NCBI RefSeq assembly: GCF_017912535.1
Contig: NZ_JAERQK010000001.1
Coordinates: forward strand, 806,001 to 870,000
From: Motiliproteus sediminis
GTDB lineage: Bacteria; Pseudomonadota; Gammaproteobacteria; Pseudomonadales; Balneatricaceae
DNA: 64,000 nucleotides
Reading direction: 5' to 3'
Part shown: piece after piece, positions 7,799-15,812 of the stretch
Position numbering within the stretch: position 1 is the stretch's first letter
How the letters are laid out: each line of letters opens with the position of its first letter
The notes under the pieces: generated by a model
The model's database searches: none
The model's input: only the letters and a program-made list of their open reading frames with translations
Told to the model about the DNA's origin: nothing
Translations under genes and position numbers: made by a program

Positions 7799-9021
7799 CC
7801 ACAAGCAACCGTCAATACTCTGTCTCGCGCCGGCGGCGCCAGCCGTCGCCATCCCTTACACTGCGCTGGCTACAGCAACGCCTGGACGAGGTCGGTATCA
7901 GCAGCATCCGTTTGCTGGATCCCGACGGTTCCGCCGTGCATGCGGGTGAGAAACGGCAGGATATCGTGGTGCCGACCCTGAGCGTGCGACGCCTTAACGC
8001 TCTTTGGCGAGCCTGGCGCGGAGGCCTCATAGGCTGGGCAGAGGGCTACATGGCTGGCGATTGGGACACCCCGGACCTGGCCGATCTGTGCCACTGGGCC
8101 GCCGCCAACGAGCAGGCGCTGGAGCGTGCATATGGCGGCTCCCGTTTGCAACAGCTATTCAACCGGCTCCTCCATCGACTCAACGCCAACTCCCGCCGTG
8201 GCAGCCGTCGCAACATCGCGTTTCACTATGACCTGGGGAACGACTTCTACCGCCAGTGGCTCGACCCCAGCATGACCTACTCGTCGGCGTTATTTGAGCA
8301 TCCGGGCCAAACACTGGAGCAAGCCCAGTACGCCAAGAACCGCAAGATCATGGCCCTTTTGCAGCCGCAGCAGGGTGATCAGGTATTGGAGATCGGCTGC
8401 GGTTGGGGTGGATTTGGCGAACAGTTGCTGCGCCAGCACCCGGTCGACTGGCACGGCGTGACGCTTTCCCGTGAACAGCTGCACTGGACCCAACAACGCC
8501 TGCACTGTTTTGGTCGCCAGGCCAACGCCAGCCTCACCGATTACCGTGATATTCGCGGGCAGTACCAGCGCATCGTCTCCATTGAAATGCTTGAAGCCGT
8601 TGGAGAGGAACACTGGCCGCACTACTTCAACCAGCTGCACCGCCTCCTCAGCGAAGATGGCAGTGCGGTGATTCAGGTAATCACTATCGACGAACAGCGC
8701 TTCGACAGCTATCGCCGTGGCGCCGACTTTATTCAGCGCTACATTTTCCCCGGAGGAGTGTTGCCCACATCCGCAGCTGTTCACCAGCACGCTGCTCGCG
8801 CCGGACTGGTCGTTGACCAACAGTTTGCGTTTGGTCAGGACTACGCCCTGACGCTGCGCCACTGGCGCGAGGCGTTCAACCGTCGCTGGCCGGAGATTGC
8901 GGCGCTCGGCTTCGACCAGCGGTTCCGGAGATTATGGAATTTCTACCTCTGTTACTGTGAGGCCGGCTTTGCCAGCGGAGCCATCGATGTCCAGCTGTTC
9001 CGCTTCCGTCCTCACGCCTGA
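7795..9021 (+). CDS. cfa: Cyclopropane-fatty-acyl-phospholipid synthase family methyltransferase
   Basis: This 408-residue SAM-dependent methyltransferase would act on unsaturated acyl chains of membrane phospholipids. The family core is clear: FHYDLGNDFYRQWLD at ~142-156, MTYSSALF, the SAM loop VLEIGCGWGGFG at ~196-207, SIEMLEAVG, and RRGADFIQRYIFPGG near the C-terminus. Length is close to the usual ~380-420. Chemistry could be cyclopropanation or simple methylation; the flavoprotein and DUF1365 neighbours favour a methyl-branched or furan-type product. It overlaps DUF1365 by 4 nt, and its own 3' end contains the transporter start. Confidence 0.92.
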   Translation: MTTSNRQYSVSRRRRQPSPSLTLRWLQQRLDEVGISSIRLLDPDGSAVHAGEKRQDIVVPTLSVRRLNALWRAWRGGLIGWAEGYMAGDWDTPDLADLCHWAAANEQALERAYGGSRLQQLFNRLLHRLNANSRRGSRRNIAFHYDLGNDFYRQWLDPSMTYSSALFEHPGQTLEQAQYAKNRKIMALLQPQQGDQVLEIGCGWGGFGEQLLRQHPVDWHGVTLSREQLHWTQQRLHCFGRQANASLTDYRDIRGQYQRIVSIEMLEAVGEEHWPHYFNQLHRLLSEDGSAVIQVITIDEQRFDSYRRGADFIQRYIFPGGVLPTSAAVHQHAARAGLVVDQQFAFGQDYALTLRHWREAFNRRWPEIAALGFDQRFRRLWNFYLCYCEAGFASGAIDVQLFRFRPHA

Positions 9022-10270
9022 GCAGCGCTGGTGCTATGCGCTGCCGGCGGCAGCGCTGGCGCTCCCAACCCTTCCCTTCTACATCCTGCTGCCGGTTTAC
9101 TACGCCGAGCAGACCGGACTGAGTCTGGTGAGTGTGGGCGGATTGCTGCTGCTGGCACGACTGATTGACGTCGCCAGCGACGTGATGGCCGCTCGCCTGT
9201 GTGACCGACCGCTGGGGCGTTACGGGCGCAAGGGCTGGCTGGCGCTGGGCGCGCTGCTAAGTGCCGTTGGGCTGATCGCCCTGGCCCACCCAGACCAGGA
9301 TCGTCCGGGGTTGTGGCTGGCCCTGTTCGCCGCGATTCTGTATCTGGGCTGGACCCTGATTCAGATCCCGTATACCGCCTGGCTTGCCGGTCTTGAGGGG
9401 TCCGATCAGCAGCGCCGTGAACTGGCGGCCCGGCGTGAGCGCTGCGGCCTGATCGGGCTGCTGCTGTCGGCGCTGTTTCCCAGTCTCAGTGCATTGTTCG
9501 GCTGGCAGGGCGGCGACCTGTTTCAGTCGCTGGTGTGGCTCACTCTTTTGGCCGGCAGCATAACCCTCACTCTCCTGCTGTGGCGGGTTCCCGAACCTGC
9601 CCGCCTGGCACTGACGGCCGACTGGCGCGCGCTGTTCCGGCTCCCGTTGCAGCGCCGCCTGCTGCTCGCGTGGTTTATCAACGGCTTGGCCAACGCCATA
9701 CCCGCGGTTCTCTTTCCCCTGCTGGTTACAGTGGTACTGTCACGTCCGGAAACTGACCGCGGCATGCTGCTGCTGATCTACTTTGTCAGTGCCGCCGTCG
9801 CGCTGCCGCTCTGGATCGCCCTCGCTCGCCGCTGGTCCGATGCGCGCAGTTGGTGTGTGGCGATGATGGCCGCCATCCTGGTCTTCGCCAGCGTCCCACT
9901 GCTGCCGCTGGCACTGTTGCCCTTCGTGCTGATGGTAGTCTTCACCGGTTTATGTCTGGGCGCTGATCTGGCGCTGCCCCACAGTCTGCAGGCACGGCTG
10001 GTGCGCTGGGAGGCGCGCAGATACCAGCGTTTTCAGCCTGCACTGCATTTTGCCGGCGCCAGCCTGGTCAACAAGCTGGCGCTGGGGATCGGCGTAGCCC
10101 TGGCACCCGCTCTACTGGCTCTGGGCAGCTGGGAAGACAGTGCTCCACAGCAGAGTTCCGCGGCTATCTGGCAGCTATTGGTGATCTATGCGTGGCTGCC
10201 ATGCGTATTAAAGGCAGTGGCTATAGCGCTGATCTGGCGTTTCCCCGACCTGGAGGAAAGCAATGAATGA
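8987..10270 (+). CDS. MFS transporter (GPH-like, COG2211)
   Basis: This 427-residue inner-membrane protein has about 12 hydrophobic segments. The conserved loop after helix 2 is present: ARLIDVASDVMAARLCDR, then GRYGRKGW. The frame is open upstream, but ATG 8987 follows GGAG by 6 nt and gives a protein starting just before the first helix; it overlaps the cfa gene by 35 nt. COG2211 includes sodium/sugar symporters such as MelB. In ChrR-type operons a homologue sits beside lipid-modification genes, so a lipid-related cargo is possible but unproven. Confidence 0.85.
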   Translation: MSSCSASVLTPEQRWCYALPAAALALPTLPFYILLPVYYAEQTGLSLVSVGGLLLLARLIDVASDVMAARLCDRPLGRYGRKGWLALGALLSAVGLIALAHPDQDRPGLWLALFAAILYLGWTLIQIPYTAWLAGLEGSDQQRRELAARRERCGLIGLLLSALFPSLSALFGWQGGDLFQSLVWLTLLAGSITLTLLLWRVPEPARLALTADWRALFRLPLQRRLLLAWFINGLANAIPAVLFPLLVTVVLSRPETDRGMLLLIYFVSAAVALPLWIALARRWSDARSWCVAMMAAILVFASVPLLPLALLPFVLMVVFTGLCLGADLALPHSLQARLVRWEARRYQRFQPALHFAGASLVNKLALGIGVALAPALLALGSWEDSAPQQSSAAIWQLLVIYAWLPCVLKAVAIALIWRFPDLEESNE

Positions 10271-10815
10271 GACCTTCCCGTTACCGGCCCCTGTGGCTCT
10301 TGCTTTGCGGCTTACTGATGTCAGCCTGTAGTTCGGTCGAGCGGCCGTTCCAACAACCGCAACCGGAGTTGGTGCTGGAACAGTTCTTCGATGGCAAGAC
10401 CCGAGCATGGGGGCTGTTCGAAGACCGTTTTGGAAACCTGAGACGCCAGTTCAGCGTTGATATCGACGGCAGTTGGGACGGCCATACCCTGACCCTCGAC
10501 GAATCTTTTCAGTTTTACGATGGCGAACAAAGCCGCCGTGTGTGGCGCATCACGCCCGTCGCGGCTGGGGTTTACGAAGGGCGCGCCGATGATGTGATCG
10601 GTACCGCCACCGGCGTTGTCGAAGGCAACCTGCTGCGCTGGCAGTATCAGCTTGATCTCAAAGTCGGAGACAGCAGCTGGCGAGTCAACTTCGATGATCT
10701 GATGTGGCAACAGGATGGACGGGTGATGATCAATCGCGCCACCGTCAGCCGCTGGGGATTCCGCATCGGCACCCTGACCCTGTTCTTCCTGCGGGAGGGG
10801 CCCGATGCATCCTAG
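10267..10815 (+). CDS. DUF3833 lipoprotein
   Basis: This 182-residue protein has a lipoprotein signal peptide (RPLWLLLCGLLMSAC; Cys21 is the lipidated residue). The rest matches DUF3833: LEQFFDGKTRAWGLFEDRFG, then a beta-rich body with FYDGEQSRRVWRI and GVYEGRADDVIGTATG. No enzymatic residues are known. The family is a regular companion of the SDR, Cfa and MFS genes of ChrR regulons, so a periplasmic lipid-binding or handling role is plausible. It starts at an ATGA overlap with the MFS stop. Confidence 0.85.
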   Translation: MRPSRYRPLWLLLCGLLMSACSSVERPFQQPQPELVLEQFFDGKTRAWGLFEDRFGNLRRQFSVDIDGSWDGHTLTLDESFQFYDGEQSRRVWRITPVAAGVYEGRADDVIGTATGVVEGNLLRWQYQLDLKVGDSSWRVNFDDLMWQQDGRVMINRATVSRWGFRIGTLTLFFLREGPDAS

Positions 10816-11464
10816 GCAGCCGATAAACATCGCGGTACTCGCGGCCCTGCTAAGCAGCACCGCAGCTAATGCGGCAACACCCTGGTACCCCCGCTATGGT
10901 GACGAGATCCTGTTTCAGGTCTATCGCCAAAACGAGCCGGTGGGCTTCTACCACCAGCGTTTCTCTGGCGACGGCGAGCGGTGGCAAACCCGCATCGCCA
11001 TGGAGCTGGAGATCGACTGGTGGCTGTGGCAATACAACTACCGCTACGAGGCCACCGAACAATGGCAGGGCGACCAGCTCACCCAACTTGAAGTACTGAT
11101 CGATCGGAACGGCGACCAGACCCGCTATCAACTGGGTCCGGGCGACCCCAGTCTGGGTTCTGGCAGTGAACAGATACTGCCCACGCACCACTATAACCCG
11201 GCCGTGCTAACTGCCAGCCGGGTGTTCAACACGATCGACTGGGAGGTCAACCGGGTCACCATCGAACCGCTAGAAACCGCAACCGTTAGCACGGGGGTGA
11301 GCAGTTTGAGCGCTACCCGCTTCCGCTACGACGGCGAACTCGATCAGGTAGAGTCCTGGTACGACGAGCAGGGGCGCTGGGTCGGTTTGCGCTTTCGCGA
11401 CCAGTCCGGCGCACAGGTTGAGTTTCGCTGCGTTGTCTGCGCTAACGAGGGCTCCCATGAGTAG
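10805..11464 (+). CDS. Secreted DUF6134-like protein
   Basis: This 219-residue protein has an N-terminal signal peptide (INIAVLAALLSSTAANA, probable cut after Ala) followed by a beta-rich domain with repeated WxxxYxYRYEATEQWQGDQL-type strands, as in DUF6134 (LolA-like or lipid-binding beta sheets). It is probably periplasmic. It overlaps the DUF3833 gene by 11 nt and contains the SDR start at its 3' end. Function is unknown; between a lipoprotein and a lipid-modifying set it may bind or carry hydrophobic products. Confidence 0.72.
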   Translation: MHPRQPINIAVLAALLSSTAANAATPWYPRYGDEILFQVYRQNEPVGFYHQRFSGDGERWQTRIAMELEIDWWLWQYNYRYEATEQWQGDQLTQLEVLIDRNGDQTRYQLGPGDPSLGSGSEQILPTHHYNPAVLTASRVFNTIDWEVNRVTIEPLETATVSTGVSSLSATRFRYDGELDQVESWYDEQGRWVGLRFRDQSGAQVEFRCVVCANEGSHE

Positions 11465-12218
11465 CGCCCTACCGCTGGCCTGGATCACCGGCGCGAGTCA
11501 GGGGATCGGTCGATCGCTGGCGGTAGAGCTGCTGCAGCGCGGCTGGCGGGTGGCAGCTACCGCCCGCTCAGAATCGCCCTTGCTCCGCCTGCAACAAGCC
11601 CACCCCGGACAGCTGTTCAGCTTCCCCGCCGACGTCTGTGACCCGGCGCAGATGGCTCGCACTATCGACGCGATCGAAGATCAACAGGGCCCAATACAGC
11701 TCGCCATTTTTAACGCCGGCTCCCATCAGCCGGAACATGCCAGCCAGTTTCAGGCCCGCACGGTGCGCCAGTTGATCGAGTTGAATCTGCTGGGCGTATG
11801 CAACGGTCTGGAGCCGTTGCTACCGCGGATGCTGGAACGCGGGCAAGGCCAGATCGCCGCGGTGGCGTCACTGGCGGGCTACCGTGGCCTGCCCACCGCC
11901 GCGGCCTACGGTGCCAGCAAAGCGGCGCTGATCAACCTGATGGAATCGATCGCTCTCGACCTGCGCGGCAGCGGGGTAAAGATTCAGGTGATTAACCCCG
12001 GCTTTGTCAAAACGCCGCTGACCGATCGTAATAGCTTTGCCATGCCCGGCTTGATCAGCAGCGACCAGGCTGCCAGGTCGATCGCCGAGGGGCTCATGGG
12101 CAATCGATTTGAAATCCGCTTTCCTGCCGGCTTTGCTACCCTAATGGCAGTACTGCGCCATCTACCCTATCGCCTTTATTTTCCGTTGGTCGCCCGTCTG
12201 ACCCGAGGAGATTCATGA
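11457..12218 (+). CDS. SDR family oxidoreductase
   Basis: This 253-residue classical short-chain dehydrogenase/reductase has the cofactor motif TGASQGIG near residue 10, NAG at ~82-84, a Ser at ~135 and the catalytic YGASK. An Arg after the second strand (TARSES) favours NADP(H). ATG 11457 overlaps the previous gene by 8 nt; an in-frame extension upstream only reads into that gene. Homologues belong to ChrR-controlled gene sets. The substrate is unknown; oxidation or reduction of a modified acyl chain fits the operon. Confidence 0.88.
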   Translation: MSSALPLAWITGASQGIGRSLAVELLQRGWRVAATARSESPLLRLQQAHPGQLFSFPADVCDPAQMARTIDAIEDQQGPIQLAIFNAGSHQPEHASQFQARTVRQLIELNLLGVCNGLEPLLPRMLERGQGQIAAVASLAGYRGLPTAAAYGASKAALINLMESIALDLRGSGVKIQVINPGFVKTPLTDRNSFAMPGLISSDQAARSIAEGLMGNRFEIRFPAGFATLMAVLRHLPYRLYFPLVARLTRGDS

Positions 12219-12664
12219 GCCCCCCCCGCGATCAGCAACTGCAACACTACCTGACGCTATTCAACAGCCCCACAGCCGACTGGTCTGCAGCGGAGCAGCT
12301 GATAGCTCCCGACTATCTTTTTTCCGACCCTTTTCATCAACTGCAGGGACTCACGGAGCTACGTCGCTATCTTGCCTACATGCACCGCCAGTTCGATCAG
12401 GTTCGGTTCACCCCGGAGGTCGTTGCCTGGCAGGAGCACCACTGCTTGCTGCGCTGGCGTTGCGAAGCGAGCTGGCAGCGGAAACAGCTGGACTTCCGCG
12501 GCGTCAGTGAACTGGAGTGTGACCCGCACGGCCGATTCCGGCGGCACACCGATTACTGGGACGCCGCCGAACACTTTTACGCCGAGTTGCCGATTCTGGG
12601 ACGGGTGTTGCGCTGGACCAAGGGCCGGGTGCAACGGGATTTTGTTCACGCCGAAGGGCGCTGA
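12215..12664 (+). CDS. SnoaL/NTF2-like protein
   Basis: This 149-residue single-domain protein has the cone-shaped NTF2-like pattern: an N-terminal helix pair, YLFSDPFHQLQG at ~31-42, a strand-rich middle, and RRHTDYWDAAEHFYAELP near 111-128. Such proteins bind small hydrophobic ligands or act as isomerases or hydrolases. It starts at an ATGA overlap with the SDR and is the last gene of the operon. It may assist the SDR, which is inference from coupling. Confidence 0.8.
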   Translation: MSPPRDQQLQHYLTLFNSPTADWSAAEQLIAPDYLFSDPFHQLQGLTELRRYLAYMHRQFDQVRFTPEVVAWQEHHCLLRWRCEASWQRKQLDFRGVSELECDPHGRFRRHTDYWDAAEHFYAELPILGRVLRWTKGRVQRDFVHAEGR

Positions 12665-12772
12665 CAGCGCTCACCGCCAGCGCGACTGCCACTGGTTGCT
12701 GCATTAATTTACTTCATGATGGACTGAGAACATTTCGTCTTATAACTAATACCCCAAGTCCAGCCTCATCTA

Positions 12773-12778
12773 TATAAT
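12773..12778 (+). promoter_or_regulatory. Possible -10 element before the MTHFR-like gene
   Basis: A TATAAT hexamer within TATATAATC lies 48 nt before the ATG at 12826. No good -35 hexamer stands at the right distance, so only the -10 is proposed. The stretch 12665-12825 has no other clear feature. Confidence 0.4.
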
Positions 12779-12825
12779 CTTTTTCAACTTAACGACACTC
12801 GAATTTTTTGCTGGCGATCCCGACC

Positions 12826-13767
12826 ATGAGCGACAACCTGCTTGAACGATTCTCCGACCCACGCCGCGGGGTGTATTTTGTTGGCACCACGCCACCCAAG
12901 GCGAGCACTGATGACGCGAGCATGGCCGAAATCGCCGACAAGCTGCTCGCTCGGCTGGCGCACCTGGAGTACGACGGCCTGATCGTCTACGACATTCAGG
13001 ATGAAAGCAGCCGCATCGACAAGCCACGGCCCTTCCCGTTTATCGGCACCCGCGATCCGCGTGCCTACTCGGCCCTCCTCAACGAGCGCAGCGGTCGCCC
13101 GATTATCACCTACAAAAGCGTCTCCCAGCGCGATCGTGCCGAGTTCGACCGGTGGCTGGATCAGGCCTGGAACGACTATGGCGTTCGCAATCTGGTCCTG
13201 GTGGGAAGCCCCTCCGCCAGCGCCGATATCAAGTTATCACTGCGCGAGGCTTACGCCGCCGTTGCTGAGTCGCACCCCTTCGCCCTTGGTGGTGTCACCA
13301 TCGCCGAGCGTCATGCGATCAAAGGCACCGAGCACCAGCGTCTGGACGCCAAGGGCGCTAATGGCTGCCGCTATTTCGTCTCCCAGGCAGTGTACGATGC
13401 CGACGCCACCCTATCGCTACTGCAGGATTACGGTCGCCTGTGTGCCGAGCAGGGCAAGAGCCCGGACCGAATTGTGCTCACCTTCACTCCCTGTGGCAGC
13501 GCCAAGACTCTGGAGTTCATGCAGTGGCTCGGCATCTCGGTGCCCACCGCGACCGCCTCGCGGATTCTTGAATCCCCCAACCCGCTCAGCGAATCGATCC
13601 GTATCTGCCGCGCCAATCTGGAACAGATTCTTGATGCCTGTCTGCCACTGGGTATTCCGGTAGGCCTTAATATCGAGAGTTTGACCAACCGCAAGGAGGA
13701 GATCGAGGCGTCAATTCGCCTGTTCAAACTGCTTAAAGCTACTCTGGAAGAGTGTCTGGCACGCTGA
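12826..13767 (+). CDS. Methylenetetrahydrofolate reductase-like protein
   Basis: This 313-residue protein resembles the TIM-barrel MTHFR family (COG0685): YFVGTTPPK at the end of the first strand, DGLIVYDIQDE at ~46-56, LVLVGSPSA at ~125-133, GGVTIAERH at ~157-165, and a late FTPCGSAKTLEFMQWLG. It is not canonical MetF. The catalytic N-terminal Glu motif is not obvious, and DE follows strand 2 instead. Similar proteins in gammaproteobacteria are annotated as MTHFR without proof. The start at 12826 is chosen because the frame upstream covers the promoter-like TATAAT region. Confidence 0.7.
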   Translation: MSDNLLERFSDPRRGVYFVGTTPPKASTDDASMAEIADKLLARLAHLEYDGLIVYDIQDESSRIDKPRPFPFIGTRDPRAYSALLNERSGRPIITYKSVSQRDRAEFDRWLDQAWNDYGVRNLVLVGSPSASADIKLSLREAYAAVAESHPFALGGVTIAERHAIKGTEHQRLDAKGANGCRYFVSQAVYDADATLSLLQDYGRLCAEQGKSPDRIVLTFTPCGSAKTLEFMQWLGISVPTATASRILESPNPLSESIRICRANLEQILDACLPLGIPVGLNIESLTNRKEEIEASIRLFKLLKATLEECLAR

Positions 13768-13893
13768 GGTTTCGCGCACCTTGATCGAACCCTTTGGGCG
13801 CCTGCGACTCAAAAGCTGCAGCGGATTCCGGTGGCGTGTTTGACGAGTCACGCCAGAGGTTCCATTCTTTCAGTTCTGCAGCCAAGACTCAGC

Positions 13894-14607
13894 ATGATGA
13901 GCGACAAACCTTCACCGCCCCAATTACGTCACCAGATAGACCAGTTTCTGCAAGCGGTCGATAACCTGCCAGCCCCTCGCAAGGAGCGCGGGCGTATCAT
14001 GTTTGCCATGGATGCGACTGCCAGTCGCCAGCCCACCTGGGATCATGCCTGCCAACTGCAATCTGACATGTTCGCTCACACCAGGGGGCTGGGCGGCCTC
14101 AGCATGCAGCTGTGCTTTTACCGCGGCTACTACGAATTCCGCGTCTCGCCCTGGTATGACGACCCGGACGAACTGCTTCGCGCCGGCCAGACCGTGCGCT
14201 GCCGCGGCGGGCATACCCAGATCGGTCGCGTGTTGCGCCATGCACTGGAGGAACACCAGCGGCAGCCGCTGCAGGCGGTGATCTTTATCGGTGACTGCAT
14301 CGAGGAGTCGCTTGATGATCTCTGTCACCAGGCCGGTAAACTGGGGCTGCTTGATCTGCCACTGTTTCTATTTCAGGAGGGTAACGACGCGACTGCCAGC
14401 CAAGGCTTTGCCGACATGGCGCGCTTGTCCGGTGGTGCCCATTGCGCCTTTGACGATCACAGCGCCAGCCAGTTGAGCGAACTGCTCAACGCCGTGGCCG
14501 TCTACGCCAGCGGTGGTCGCGAGGCGCTGCGAGAACTGCTCCAGCAAGGCTCGCCCAGCCTGAAGACACTCGCCCGGCAACTCCGGCTGGAGGTGCACAA
14601 ACCGTGA
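13894..14607 (+). CDS. VWA-like domain protein
   Basis: This 237-residue cytoplasmic protein has a von Willebrand A-type fold. FAMDATAS at ~36-43 is a MIDAS-like DxTxS metal site after strand 1; GGHTQIGRVLRHAL at ~106-119 supplies the conserved Thr, and AVIFIGDCIEE at ~128-138 the late Asp. There is no signal peptide. Two start codons are adjacent (13894, 13897); neither has a strong ribosome-binding site. The stop overlaps the GTG start of the J-domain gene (GTGA), which suggests that the two proteins act together. Function is unknown. Confidence 0.78.
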   Translation: MMSDKPSPPQLRHQIDQFLQAVDNLPAPRKERGRIMFAMDATASRQPTWDHACQLQSDMFAHTRGLGGLSMQLCFYRGYYEFRVSPWYDDPDELLRAGQTVRCRGGHTQIGRVLRHALEEHQRQPLQAVIFIGDCIEESLDDLCHQAGKLGLLDLPLFLFQEGNDATASQGFADMARLSGGAHCAFDDHSASQLSELLNAVAVYASGGREALRELLQQGSPSLKTLARQLRLEVHKP

Positions 14608-15344
14608 ATCTTGTCCTGTTGCTGGCGGTATTTGCGTTTCTGTTCCTGCTGGTACGCACGATACTGGTTCGCGCACCCCGCTATGGTAAATCCTTTCTGA
14701 TCCGCATCGGGTTGGTGGCCCTGGCGCTGGTCATCCTGTGGCTGGCGCTGACCGGTCGGCTGCACTGGCTGTTCGCCCTGGTCAGTGGTCTGTTGCCGTT
14801 TATCGGGCGTATCGCCCGTTGGGCGGCTCCGCTGCTGCTCCGGTTATTTCCACTACTGCAGCAACAGCGAAAACAGCGCCGCGCCCGACAACGCAAGTCG
14901 GGGCAACAATCAACCGTGAGCAGCGTGCTGCTGCGGATGACCCTCGATCACGATAGCGGCAACATCGAGGGCGAAGTGCTACAAGGCCCGCTGAACGGGC
15001 GGGCGCTGGACAGCCTTTCCCTGTACGAACTCAAACAGCTGCACCAGCAGTGTAGCGAACAGGATGGCGAGGGCCTGCGCCTGCTGGAAGCTTACCTGCA
15101 GCGCCATCGTCAGCAGGAGTGGGAGCAAGCAGCGGCAGGTGACTCAGGCCAGAGGTTTACAGAAGGCACCATGTCCGATGCCGAAGCGCTGGCGATTCTG
15201 GGGCTGGAAGCCGGCGCAAGCCGTGACGAGGTAATCAACGCCCACAAACGGATGATGGCACGGATGCACCCCGACAAAGGCGGCAGCAACTACCTGGCCA
15301 GCAAGATCAACCAAGCCAAGGAGCAGTTGCTCCGGTCAACATAA
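14604..15344 (+). CDS. Membrane-anchored J-domain protein
   Basis: This 246-residue protein has two or three N-terminal membrane segments (about 2-18, 34-50 and 52-68), a basic stretch, a linker and a C-terminal J-domain (~188-246). The HPD motif is present in RMHPDKGG, so it can probably stimulate a Hsp70/DnaK ATPase. The layout resembles Pam18/TIM14-like bacterial J proteins. Translation starts at a GTG that overlaps the VWA stop. The pairing suggests a membrane-associated chaperone module whose client is unknown. Confidence 0.85.
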   Translation: MNLVLLLAVFAFLFLLVRTILVRAPRYGKSFLIRIGLVALALVILWLALTGRLHWLFALVSGLLPFIGRIARWAAPLLLRLFPLLQQQRKQRRARQRKSGQQSTVSSVLLRMTLDHDSGNIEGEVLQGPLNGRALDSLSLYELKQLHQQCSEQDGEGLRLLEAYLQRHRQQEWEQAAAGDSGQRFTEGTMSDAEALAILGLEAGASRDEVINAHKRMMARMHPDKGGSNYLASKINQAKEQLLRST

Positions 15345-15357
15345 TGAGGTTAACAGC

Positions 15358-15663
15358 ATGAAGGTGATGATCGATCTGTGTGTCGTGCCGCTTGGCGTCG
15401 GTCTGTCGGTTTCCGAGTACGTAGCCGCCTGCCAGCGGATTCTCGACGAGGCAGGCTTGAGCCACCAGATGCACGCCTACGGCACCAACGTCGAAGGCGA
15501 GTGGGACGCGGTGTTCGCCGCGGTAAAGCGTTGTCACCAAGAGGTTCACGCCATGGGTGCACCACGGATCACCACCTCGATGCGGATCGGTACCCGCACC
15601 GATCGTGACCAATCCATGGCCGACAAGATCGACAGCGTTAACCAACGGCTGCAAAACCCCTGA
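15358..15663 (+). CDS. MTH1187/YkoF-type thiamine-binding protein
   Basis: This 101-residue protein covers the whole MTH1187 (DUF77) family: MIDLCVVPLGVG at the start, an HAYGTNVEGEWDAVF middle and an RITTSMRIGTRTDRDQS end. Family members form tetramers with a ferredoxin-like fold, and several bind thiamine or its precursors. It lies 13 nt after the J-domain gene and has AGGT nearby as a weak ribosome-binding site. No TPP riboswitch or thiamine transporter is visible near it. Confidence 0.88.
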   Translation: MKVMIDLCVVPLGVGLSVSEYVAACQRILDEAGLSHQMHAYGTNVEGEWDAVFAAVKRCHQEVHAMGAPRITTSMRIGTRTDRDQSMADKIDSVNQRLQNP

Positions 15664-15812
15664 CCGGGATCACTGTTTGCGTCACTCAACGTACCGCACC
15701 GCAGCATTTTTTTGCTACTCTAGGCCCTCGAACGGGAGGCGCGGTGCGCCAATAATCACTACAACAGCCCAACCCCCGCAGTCGTAATTCATTCTTATCG
15801 TTGAGGCTCCAC

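Noticed and set aside
9535-9765. Short frames on both strands inside the MFS transporter gene
   Set aside because: They lie in a membrane-protein gene with strong codon periodicity in the other frame and have no start signals.
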